Shown here piece after piece: positions 1 to 5,662 of a stretch of DNA of 8,929 bases (position 1 is the first letter of the stretch; each line of letters begins with the position of its first letter). The notes under the pieces were generated by a model. The model made no database searches, was not told the origin of the DNA, and saw nothing but the letters and a program-made list of their open reading frames with translations. A program made the position numbers and the translations under genes. This DNA comes from JBBSQE01 sp038258095 (lineage in GTDB: Bacteria; Actinomycetota; Thermoleophilia; Solirubrobacterales; 70-9), in assembly GCA_038258095.1 (NCBI GenBank), contig JBBSQE010000136.1:1-8929 (forward strand), given 5' to 3'.

Positions 1-710
1 AACCCCTCGCATTCGGGGCAGTCGCGAACGTGGCGGCGGACCTCACCGGATGCTTTGCCGAGCCCCTCGGCCGCCTGAGCCAGCTCGAGGCGAACCTCGC
101 CGCAGGTGAGCAGGCGGGCCTTGCTGGCCTCGGCCAGGGAGATGCGCGCCCGGACGAGCAGGGACTTGACCGAGGCGATCGTGGTGTCCATGGTGCTGGC
201 GATGTCTTCGTAGGGCATCGCGTCGATCTCGCGGAGTAGGAGCGCGGTGCGCTGGGTCTCGGGAAGCTTCTGAACATCGCCGAGGAGCTGGCGGAACTCC
301 TCGCGGTTGTGGACGCGTTCGGCGGTCGATGCCGCCTCGACGACCGGCACGTCGTCCATTGATTCCTTGGCGTCGGCGGTCGGCTTGCGGATGTGGTTCA
401 GGCAGCGGTTGCGCGCGATCCGGTAGAGCCAGGGACGAAGGTTGATGTCGCGGTTGTCGGCCAGCATCGCCTTGTAGGCGTTCACGAAGACCTCCTGGAG
501 TACATCCTCGGCGTCTTCGGTCGAGCGCAGCATCTGGCGGCAGAACCCGAGCAAGCGTGCCTGATAGCGATCGATGATGACCTCGAAGGCACCGGCATTG
601 CCGTCGCGCACGAGGGCGATCAGCCGCTCATCGCCCTGCAGCTTGAGCAGGGGTGAACGGCGAGCCAGGAGCCCGCGGCGACCCGCGTGCTGTAGTGCTG
701 ATGCCTCCAA
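1..710 (-). CDS. ECF-type RNA polymerase sigma factor with C-terminal zinc-finger (anti-sigma-like) domain, 3' end outside window
   Basis: Reading leftward, the frame gives 236 residues before it leaves the window. Sigma region 2 lies at about residues 27-110: the AFEVIIDRYQ segment, then AEDVLQEVF, then the RPWLYRIARN core-binding and -10-recognition part. Region 4 lies at about 135-195: KLPETQRTALLLRE, then an ASVKSLLVRAR recognition helix. A short linker leads to Cys203, His227, Cys231 and Cys234, the C...HxxxCxxC pattern of the zf-HC2 family found in ZAS anti-sigma factors. The protein therefore looks like a sigma factor carrying its own anti-sigma-like zinc module; whatever follows Gly236 is unseen. 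I chose the TTG at 710 because GAGAGG lies 8 nt upstream and the start fits family length. A GTG at 794 would add 28 atypical residues. Sigma identity is certain from the motifs; the target regulon is unknown. Confidence 0.9.
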   Translation of the reverse strand, partial: MEASALQHAGRRGLLARRSPLLKLQGDERLIALVRDGNAGAFEVIIDRYQARLLGFCRQMLRSTEDAEDVLQEVFVNAYKAMLADNRDINLRPWLYRIARNRCLNHIRKPTADAKESMDDVPVVEAASTAERVHNREEFRQLLGDVQKLPETQRTALLLREIDAMPYEDIASTMDTTIASVKSLLVRARISLAEASKARLLTCGEVRLELAQAAEGLGKASGEVRRHVRDCPECEG

Positions 711-765
711 ACCGGGAACCTCTCGTAGCGACTGGATGAACGCGCAGATCGCGCGTCTGGTCCTA

Positions 766-790
766 GGAACACGGTAACAGCGCCCAAGTT
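766..790. promoter_or_regulatory. Inverted ECF-like promoter motif, GGAAC-N17-GTTTC
   Basis: On the plus strand GGAAC (766-770) is followed after exactly 17 bases by GTT (788-790), which fits the general ECF -35 GGAAC / -10 GTT pattern and would fire toward tRNA-Leu. On the minus strand the same bases read GAAAC-N17-GTT and would fire toward the sigma gene, giving a leader of about 50 nt before TTG 710. ECF sigma genes are often autoregulated, so the location is suggestive. An eight-base pattern can occur by chance in a window of this size, so this is a hypothesis. Confidence 0.35.
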
Positions 791-820
791 TCACCTCGAG
801 GCGGGAGTAGGCCTAAATGT

Positions 821-848
821 TTGATGAAGCGTCTGACGCGGATACGAT
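821..848 (+). promoter_or_regulatory. Possible sigma-70-type promoter for tRNA-Leu
   Basis: TTGATG (821-826) and TACGAT (843-848) are 16 bases apart, each matching four of six consensus positions. Transcription would begin at about 855, at the first base of the tRNA, leaving almost no 5' leader for RNase P. The match is weak. Confidence 0.3.
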
Positions 849-855
849 CCCCCGT

Positions 856-939
856 GCCCGGGTGGCGAAATTGGCTAGACGCGGCCGGCTTAAGATCGGC
901 TGCCCTTTGGGCGTGCGGGTTCGAGTCCCGCCCCGGGTA
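856..939 (+). tRNA. tRNA-Leu, anticodon UAA
   Basis: The 84-nt sequence folds as a class II tRNA. The acceptor stem is GCCCGGG with CCCGGGT (G1-U72 wobble) and discriminator A939, the leucine identity base. The anticodon stem GCCGG/TCGGC closes the seven-base loop CTTAAGA, so the anticodon is UAA, decoding UUA (and possibly UUG). A long variable arm, TGCCC-TTTG-GGCG, and the T arm GCGGG-TTCGAGT-CCCGC are perfect. CCA is not encoded. UUA is the rarest leucine codon in high-GC actinobacteria; in Streptomyces the equivalent tRNA is BldA. I see no clear terminator in the 47 bases before the convergent SHOCT gene. Confidence 0.96.
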
Positions 940-986
940 TCTCGTCCTCCGAGCGCTGGCGCGCGATCACCTATCGAGAGGGGTGC

Positions 987-1619
987 TCAGTCGCCGAGGA
1001 GCTTGCGCTTCGCCGCAGCGAACTCGGCGTCGTTGATCATGCCCTGCTCGTGGAGCTTGCCGAGGCGCTCGAGCTGGCTGATCGAGTCGCCGCCGCCGAT
1101 CCCGGCCGCCGCTGCGCCCCCCGCGGCGCCCGCGCCGAGCCCGAACGCCTGTGGGCCACCGACGCGTGCGGGGTCGAGCCCGGCCGAGGAGAGCCGAGAC
1201 ATGATCTGCTCAGCCACCTCCGGGTCGTTGATCCCGACGGCCTGGCCCTTCTCGGCGTCGATACCGTGGCTTTTGAGGGTCTCGAGGATCGAGTTCCGAA
1301 GCTCCTCGCCCCGACCCTGGAGGTTGACCACCTGGCTCTCGCCGGAGACGGACACCGTCGGGTTACCGCTGAGCGCCTGCTTCAGCACCTGCCCGAGGTC
1401 CCCCAGGCCCTCGAGCCCGGGAACGGCGCTGGTCTCCGAGCTAGACCCGGACGGTTCCGAGCTGGATCCGGACGATTCGGGAGCCGCCTGGTTGACCGAT
1501 CCCACCTCGGTCTGCGGAGAAGTCTCGAGCCCAAGCCCGGTATCCTCACCGGTGGGAAGCCCGCCGGGCACCGCGGACTCGCGCTCACGGCGTTTCTTCA
1601 TGTAGTTGAAGAGGCCCAT
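987..1619 (-). CDS. SHOCT-domain protein of unknown function
   Basis: This protein of 210 residues has no predicted signal peptide or membrane helix. The order is: a basic, possibly amphipathic N-terminus (MGLFNYMKKRRERE); an acidic Ser/Gly/Glu-rich linker (about 20-68) that includes a duplicated seven-residue unit; a more ordered part (about 85-150) with VVNLQGRGEELRNSILETL; a Gly/Ala-rich linker (about 155-177); and a C-terminal SHOCT module (about 179-208), recognised from the SISQLERLGKLHEQGMINDAEFAAAKRKLL pattern. SHOCT is a short helical module often found at protein ends and thought to mediate oligomerisation. Its ATG shares one base with the TGA of the upstream thiamine-binding gene, so the two are almost certainly co-translated. 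The molecular role is unknown. Confidence 0.88.
   Translation of the reverse strand: MGLFNYMKKRRERESAVPGGLPTGEDTGLGLETSPQTEVGSVNQAAPESSGSSSEPSGSSSETSAVPGLEGLGDLGQVLKQALSGNPTVSVSGESQVVNLQGRGEELRNSILETLKSHGIDAEKGQAVGINDPEVAEQIMSRLSSAGLDPARVGGPQAFGLGAGAAGGAAAAGIGGGDSISQLERLGKLHEQGMINDAEFAAAKRKLLGD
1435..1476 (-). repeat. Tandem 21-bp duplication within the SHOCT gene linker
   Basis: Two adjacent 21-base units (1435-1455 and 1456-1476) differ at only three positions. They encode the Ser/Gly/Glu-rich seven-residue repeats GSSSEPS and GSSSETS in the disordered linker. An exact multiple of three keeps the frame, so copy number could vary without harm. Confidence 0.75.
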
Positions 1620-1954
1620 CAGTCACCCGGAGGGTAATCGCCCCCGCGGTCTCGACGCAAACGCTCGCGAACCGATTCGACCTTGTCGTCCAGTGACTGC
1701 GAGCGGTCTCGTCGTTCGTCGAGCTTCAGCACGGTGTAGGCGCGGGGCAGACCGGCCTCGAACGGGATCTCGTGGAGCGCGCGGACCGCCTCGAGGATGT
1801 CGCCAACCGAGCCCTCCAGCGAGGTGCCCATCGCATGCATCCGAAACGCAACCTTGTCCTGGGCCGCCAGCCGTCTCTGTATCTCGGCGATCACATCCCC
1901 GGCTGAGGCGCCCTCGCGGCCGATCGGGATCACGGTGAGGTCGCCGGTGGCCAT
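1619..1954 (-). CDS. MTH1187/YkoF-family thiamine-binding protein (DUF77)
   Basis: At 111 residues this is the usual size of the small MTH1187 family (Thiamine_BP). Supporting motifs are the N-terminal strand DLTVIPIGREGASAGDVIAEI, the family hallmark MGTSLEG at 42-48 followed by DILEAVRALHE, and the second strand block RAYTVLKLDERRD followed by a charged helix. Family members are ferredoxin-like-fold oligomers that bind thiamine or its pyrimidine precursors in the cytoplasm; catalysis is not known. There is no Shine-Dalgarno. A TAGAAT hexamer lies 6 nt before the ATG, which suggests a leaderless mRNA. It is the first gene of an operon with the SHOCT gene. A ThDP-dependent enzyme lies about 1.7 kb away, but in a separate, oppositely oriented unit. 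Confidence 0.9.
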   Translation of the reverse strand: MATGDLTVIPIGREGASAGDVIAEIQRRLAAQDKVAFRMHAMGTSLEGSVGDILEAVRALHEIPFEAGLPRAYTVLKLDERRDRSQSLDDKVESVRERLRRDRGGDYPPGD

Positions 1955-1960
1955 GAAGCG

Positions 1961-1966
1961 ATTCTA
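1961..1966 (-). promoter_or_regulatory. -10 element TAGAAT of a leaderless promoter for the thiamine-binding gene
   Basis: On the minus strand TAGAAT is followed by six bases and then the ATG. Transcription about 7 nt downstream of the -10 would start on the A of the start codon. The -35 is poor: TTGCGA lies about 20 bases upstream, which is longer than usual. Confidence 0.55.
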
Positions 1967-2029
1967 GGACCCATCTCGGCAGGCACTCGCAACCGGACGC
2001 AACTCACTGAGCGTCGACCACGCCGGCCC

Positions 2030-2035
2030 TATCCT
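2030..2035 (+). promoter_or_regulatory. -10 element TATCCT of a leaderless promoter for the cyclase gene
   Basis: TATCCT is followed by six bases and then GTG at 2042, the same geometry as the divergent promoter on the other strand. This decides the cyclase start at 2042 rather than the GTG at 2036, which would abut the hexamer. No Shine-Dalgarno or good -35 is visible. The two divergent genes are only 87 bases apart, so shared regulation is possible. Confidence 0.5.
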
Positions 2036-2041
2036 GTGGGT

Positions 2042-3604
2042 GTGGTCCAGCGCCTTCTCACCTGGCTTTACCGCCGCTTGGGGCGCCGGTATCCGTTTGC
2101 CTTCATCGCGCTCGAGCTCCAGTCGGCATGGGTGATCGCCGCCGGCACGATCGCGATCTTCAGCCTCTATTACAACGCTCCGTTTGACGACTATCTGCTG
2201 CTTGGCGGAGTCGTCTTCGTGCTAACGGGGCTTGCGCTCGGAGGGGCGCTCTATCGCTGCTTCAAGTATGTGGCGCCGGTGAGCAGGTGGATCGCCTCGG
2301 AGGACCACGACGAGCCGGTTCTCGCGGCCGACGCCTGGGCCGCCGCCGTCGGCCTGCCGCTGCACATGATCAGGCGCGATCTGAAGTTGCCGATCCTGCT
2401 CGTCGCCCTCCCCGGGTCGGTCGCGGCGGTGATCATCCTCGGACTCACCGCGGTCGCCTTCTTCCCACTCTTCGCCGGGTCGATCATCGCCCTCGTCTAC
2501 GCGGGGATCCTCCAATACCTGGCTCTGGAGACCGGGATGCGCCCGGTCCTCGTCGACATCAACCGGGTGATCCCGCCGCGGCTTCGCACCGAGACGCGGG
2601 CGATGCCGCTCCGCTTCAAGCTGATGGCGTCGCTGCCCCTGATCAACGTCATCACCGGGCTGATCGCGGCGGCCCTCTCGAGCACGGACAACGGTGCGGC
2701 GGGGGGCGGCGCCGGGCTCGGGTTCGACGTCCTGATCGCTATCGGGGTCGCCTTCACGATCAGCTTCGAGCTGTCGGTGATGCTGACCAAGTCGATCCTC
2801 CGGCCGATCGAGGACCTCGAGCGCGGCATCGAGAAGGTACGCGCCGGCGACTACAACGTCTCGGTGCCGGTGACGACGGCCGATGAGCTCGGAGAGCTCT
2901 CCGCCGCCTTCAACCAGATGACCCGGGGTCTCGCCGAGCGCGAGAAGATCCGTGACGCGTTCGGCACCTATCTCGATCGCGAGGTAGCCGACTACATCCT
3001 CAGCGACGGGTTCAGTCCCGAGGGCTTCGAGGCCGACGTCTCCATCCTCTTCTGCGATGTGCGGGACTTCACCGGCTTCGCATCCGGCGCTGAGGCACAG
3101 GAGGTCGTCGCCCGGCTGAACGAGTTGTTCGAGGCGCTCGTCCCGGTGGTGACCCGCAACGGGGGGCACGTCGACAAGTTCGTGGGCGACGGCCTGCTGG
3201 CCGTCTTCGGCGCCCCCGAGCCCTACGCGGACCACGCCGACCGCGCCGTGCGGGCCGCAGTCCAGATCGCCCAGTGCGCGAACCACGGCGACAACGGGCT
3301 TCTGCGCGTCGGCGTCGGGGTGAACTCCGGCCGGGTGGTGGCAGGATCGATCGGCGGCGGCGGCCGGCTCAACTTCAGCGTTATCGGGGATGCGGTGAAT
3401 GTCGCCGCCCGCGTCGAGGCGGCGACCCGCGACCTCGACGACGAGGTCCTGTTCACCACTGAGACGCGCGACCTGCTCGGCGGCACCGTCGAGGTGGCAA
3501 GCCGCGGTGAGCACGTCCTGCGCGGTCGCATCGACCCGGTCGAGCTCTGGGCTCCCGTCGTGGCCACCTCCGAGCACCAGATTCCCGCTGCCGCGAAGAG
3601 CTGA
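2042..3604 (+). CDS. Membrane class III adenylate/guanylate cyclase with HAMP domain
   Basis: This protein of 520 residues has six predicted membrane helices (about 19-43, 51-71, 117-141, 144-164, 195-213, 228-250), a HAMP linker (about 250-302, ILRPIEDLERGIEKVRAGDYNVSV then DELGELSAAFNQM) and a C-terminal cyclase domain (about 330-505). Metal-binding aspartates are Asp339 in ILFCDVRDFTGF and Asp383 in KFVGDG. Lys379 is the purine-contacting lysine. Asn453 and Arg457 in GDAVNVAARVE are the transition-state pair. The second purine-specifying position is Ser446 (FSVIGD), where class IIIb enzymes usually have Thr, so cAMP is likely but not proven. The layout matches the mycobacterial six-helix HAMP cyclases (Rv1318c-1320c and Rv3645 type), which act as homodimers facing the cytoplasm. 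The ThDP-enzyme gene begins 82 bases downstream with its own apparent promoter. Confidence 0.93.
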   Translation: MVQRLLTWLYRRLGRRYPFAFIALELQSAWVIAAGTIAIFSLYYNAPFDDYLLLGGVVFVLTGLALGGALYRCFKYVAPVSRWIASEDHDEPVLAADAWAAAVGLPLHMIRRDLKLPILLVALPGSVAAVIILGLTAVAFFPLFAGSIIALVYAGILQYLALETGMRPVLVDINRVIPPRLRTETRAMPLRFKLMASLPLINVITGLIAAALSSTDNGAAGGGAGLGFDVLIAIGVAFTISFELSVMLTKSILRPIEDLERGIEKVRAGDYNVSVPVTTADELGELSAAFNQMTRGLAEREKIRDAFGTYLDREVADYILSDGFSPEGFEADVSILFCDVRDFTGFASGAEAQEVVARLNELFEALVPVVTRNGGHVDKFVGDGLLAVFGAPEPYADHADRAVRAAVQIAQCANHGDNGLLRVGVGVNSGRVVAGSIGGGGRLNFSVIGDAVNVAARVEAATRDLDDEVLFTTETRDLLGGTVEVASRGEHVLRGRIDPVELWAPVVATSEHQIPAAAKS

Positions 3605-3660
3605 GCTTCGGCCCGCTGAGGCAGTAGGTGGTGGCCAGGGAGTGCTGCGGCTTCGGCCCG
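3605..3660 (+). repeat. 11-bp direct repeat GCTTCGGCCCG flanking the cyclase/ThDP-enzyme gap
   Basis: GCTTCGGCCCG occurs at 3605-3615, directly after the cyclase stop, and again at 3650-3660, just upstream of the ThDP-enzyme -10. A 45-bp period (about four helical turns) would suit a regulator binding two sites on one face. It could equally be chance in GC-rich DNA. No terminator with a T-run follows the cyclase. Confidence 0.35.
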
Positions 3661-3673
3661 ACCTGACCGTTGC

Positions 3674-3679
3674 TAGATT
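3674..3679 (+). promoter_or_regulatory. -10 element TAGATT of a leaderless promoter for the ThDP-enzyme gene
   Basis: TAGATT is followed by seven bases and the GTG at 3687. This supports leaderless initiation at that GTG and transcription independent of the cyclase. A clear -35 is not visible. Confidence 0.5.
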
Positions 3680-3686
3680 GCCCGCG

Positions 3687-5336
3687 GTGGAGAGCGGCCC
3701 GAAAGAGCAGTCTTCCGAGACTCGTGTGCACGCTGGCTGTATCGCGGCGCAGGCGCTCCGCTCCCGCGAGGTCAGCCACCTCTTCACCCTCTCGGGCGGT
3801 CACCTCTTCTCGCTGTATGACGGCTGCAAGCAGGAGGGGATCGAGATCGTCGACGTCCGCCACGAGCAGTCCGCGGTCTTCGCCGCGGAGGGCTACGCGA
3901 AGGCGACCCGCCGGGCCGGCGTCGCCGCGCTGACCGCGGGTCCGGGCGTCACCAACGGCGTCAGCGGCATGGCTAGCGCCGCTTTCAACAGCTCACCGGT
4001 CGCCGTTCTCGGGGGCAGGGCGCCCGAGATGCGCTGGGGTTCCGGCTCGCTTCAGGAGTTCGACCATCTGCCCGTCGTCGACTCGATCGTCAAGAGCGCC
4101 GAGACTGTGAAGGACTCGGCCGACGTCGCGGCGGCGACGGCGAAGGCCGTCGATGTCGCTCTGGAGGCGCCGACCGGGCCGACCTTTCTCGACTATCCGC
4201 TCGACGTCATCTTCGACGAGGCTGTGGAGGACACGCCATCCCGCCCGGAGCCGTCCTCGGCGAGCGCCGCGGACGGGACCGACGAGGCGATCGCGCTTCT
4301 GACCGGCGCCGAGCGGCCGGTGATCATGGCTGGGTCGGGTCTCTACTGGGGGCGAGGGGAGAAGGAGATGGTGCGGCTCGCCGAGGAGCTGGGCGCACCG
4401 GTCTTCGTCAACGGTCTCGCCCGCGGGTGCATCCGCGCCGATCACGAGCTCTCCTTCAGCCGCGCCCGCGGCCTCGGCCTGCAGGGCGCGGACGTTGCCC
4501 TGGTCCTAGGGGCGCCGATGGATTTCCGGCTCGGGTTCGGCGGAAGCTTCGGGGAGGACACGAAGATCGTGCGCCTCGACGTCGCCCCAAACAAGCTGAC
4601 GCGGAACCGCGCGCCGGAGGTCGATCTCGTCGGCGAGCTGCGCGTGACGCTGGGAGCGATCGCCGACGCCGTTGAGGGGCACGCCGGCCGCACTGCCAAC
4701 TGGGTCGGCATGGTCAAGACCGAGGAGGACGCAAAGCGGGCCAAGGAGTCCGATGAGCTGGCCGATGACCGATCGCCACTTCACCCGGTGCGTGTCTACG
4801 CCGAGCTCGATCAGGTGCTCGATCGTGACGCGATCGTGATCGGCGACGGCGGCGACTTCGTCTCCTACGCGGGCCGCTACATCAACACCTACCAGCCGGG
4901 GTGCTGGATGGACCCCGGGCCCTTCGGCTGCCTGGGCGCCGGCCCCGGACAGGCGATCGGCGCCAAGATCGCGCACCCCGACCGGCAGGTCTGCCTGCTT
5001 CTGGGCGACGGGGCCTTCGGCTTCGCCGGAATCGAGTTCGACACGCTGGCTCGCCACGGCCTCGGAGTCGTCGGCGTGATGGGCAACAACGGCATCTGGG
5101 CCCTCGAGCACCACCCGATGAAGTTCCTCTACGGCTACTCGGTCGCGGCTGAGCTCCAGCCCGAGACGCCCTATGAGCAGATGGTCGAGGCGCTCGGCTG
5201 CGACGGGGTGCTCGTGCGCGACCCGTCCGAGTTGCGGCCAGCGCTGGAGCGGGCCTTCGAGTCCGGGCGCCCGACTCTCGTTAACGTCCTCACCGATCCC
5301 GAGGTTGTCTACCCGCGCAAGTCGAACCTGGCCTGA
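3687..5336 (+). CDS. Thiamine-diphosphate-dependent enzyme, IlvG-like acetolactate synthase homolog
   Basis: This protein of 549 residues has the three-domain ThDP fold: pyrimidine-binding domain (about 14-175), central domain (about 198-330) and pyrophosphate-binding domain (about 385-535). Glu60 in VRHEQSA is the catalytic glutamate that activates ThDP. The ThDP/Mg motif begins at GDG 440-442 and ends at Asn467-Asn468. From memory, the C-terminal half closely resembles mycobacterial IlvG (Rv1820), including GDGGDFVSYAGR and the YPR(K/R)SNLA ending. However, the stretch GDGAFGFAGIEFDTLARH...NNGIW resembles oxalyl-CoA decarboxylase/2-hydroxyacyl-CoA lyase more than true acetohydroxyacid synthase, which has a Gln-Trp-containing segment after the NN. 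No small regulatory subunit or ilvC is adjacent. The fold and cofactor are near certain; the substrate is not. The GTG at 3687 is chosen from the promoter geometry, because upstream codons run into the cyclase. Confidence 0.9.
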   Translation: MESGPKEQSSETRVHAGCIAAQALRSREVSHLFTLSGGHLFSLYDGCKQEGIEIVDVRHEQSAVFAAEGYAKATRRAGVAALTAGPGVTNGVSGMASAAFNSSPVAVLGGRAPEMRWGSGSLQEFDHLPVVDSIVKSAETVKDSADVAAATAKAVDVALEAPTGPTFLDYPLDVIFDEAVEDTPSRPEPSSASAADGTDEAIALLTGAERPVIMAGSGLYWGRGEKEMVRLAEELGAPVFVNGLARGCIRADHELSFSRARGLGLQGADVALVLGAPMDFRLGFGGSFGEDTKIVRLDVAPNKLTRNRAPEVDLVGELRVTLGAIADAVEGHAGRTANWVGMVKTEEDAKRAKESDELADDRSPLHPVRVYAELDQVLDRDAIVIGDGGDFVSYAGRYINTYQPGCWMDPGPFGCLGAGPGQAIGAKIAHPDRQVCLLLGDGAFGFAGIEFDTLARHGLGVVGVMGNNGIWALEHHPMKFLYGYSVAAELQPETPYEQMVEALGCDGVLVRDPSELRPALERAFESGRPTLVNVLTDPEVVYPRKSNLA

Positions 5337-5357
5337 CGCCTCGGGGGGCTGCGCCGG

Positions 5358-5603
5358 TCAGGTGCGCGGGCCACGGGCGGCCTGGCGGACCAGGTCGATG
5401 AAGCGCTGCTGCTCTTTCGGCGTGAGGTTCGAGCGCTGACCCTTCGACTTGCGGAACAGGTTCCAGAGGTCGCCCCGCTCGGAGTCGGTCAGGTTCTTCT
5501 GCAGACGCTCGGATCCGTGCCGGTACATCCACTGGGCGACCATCAACGCACGCGCCCAGGGGATGCGTTTGGCCAGCGTCACCATCGGAGTAGCGGAGGG
5601 CAT
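5358..5603 (-). CDS. Conserved-looking small protein of unknown function (81 aa)
   Basis: This small basic protein converges with the ThDP-enzyme gene, the stop codons being only 21 bases apart. I do not recognise a named family. It has a short amphipathic, Trp- and Met-rich N-terminal segment (IPWARALMVAQWMYRHG, about 14-30) followed by two similar helical units, NLTDSERGDLWNLFRKSKG (about 37-55) and NLTPKEQQRFIDLVRQAA (about 59-76). These share an NLT-xxE-x5-LxR pattern and look like an internal duplication. There is no signal peptide. The ATG at 5603 is used; the in-frame ATG at 5585 is an alternative that would keep the duplicated part. No Shine-Dalgarno is evident. Its amino-acid order is coherent and unlike an antisense shadow, so I believe it is real. 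Confidence 0.75.
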   Translation of the reverse strand: MPSATPMVTLAKRIPWARALMVAQWMYRHGSERLQKNLTDSERGDLWNLFRKSKGQRSNLTPKEQQRFIDLVRQAARGPRT

Positions 5604-5662
5604 GGGTCAATAGTTTGGCCTACGGCGGAGGCGCTCGCGAGAAACGGTCGGGGAACGCAAGA

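Larger units (their letters stand above)
711..855. other. Intergenic region between sigma factor gene and tRNA-Leu
   Basis: This divergent gap separates the leftward sigma gene from the rightward tRNA. It holds the Shine-Dalgarno of the TTG start, the inverted ECF-like motif at 766-790 and a weak housekeeping-like promoter just before the tRNA. No convincing gene was found here. The long plus-strand frame through this region also runs across the tRNA and the antisense of the SHOCT gene, so it is not coding. Confidence 0.6.

Noticed and set aside
817..1605. 262-codon plus-strand frame starting before the tRNA
   Set aside because: It runs through tRNA-Leu and the antisense of the SHOCT gene. 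Its Ser/Pro-rich composition is a shadow of the coding strand.
3399..3686. N-terminal extension of the ThDP enzyme into the cyclase gene
   Set aside because: These codons overlap the cyclase domain out of frame and show no ThDP-enzyme similarity. A -10 and GTG at 3687 explain the start.
2222..3787. 521-codon minus-strand frame opposite the cyclase
   Set aside because: It is the antisense of a gene with intact catalytic motifs. Its composition (Arg/Asp/His-rich, low complexity) is typical of high-GC shadows.
5332..5362. Inverted repeat CCTGAC/GTCAGG across the two convergent stop codons as a terminator
   Set aside because: Only six base pairs with a 19-base loop and no T-run on either strand; too weak to call.
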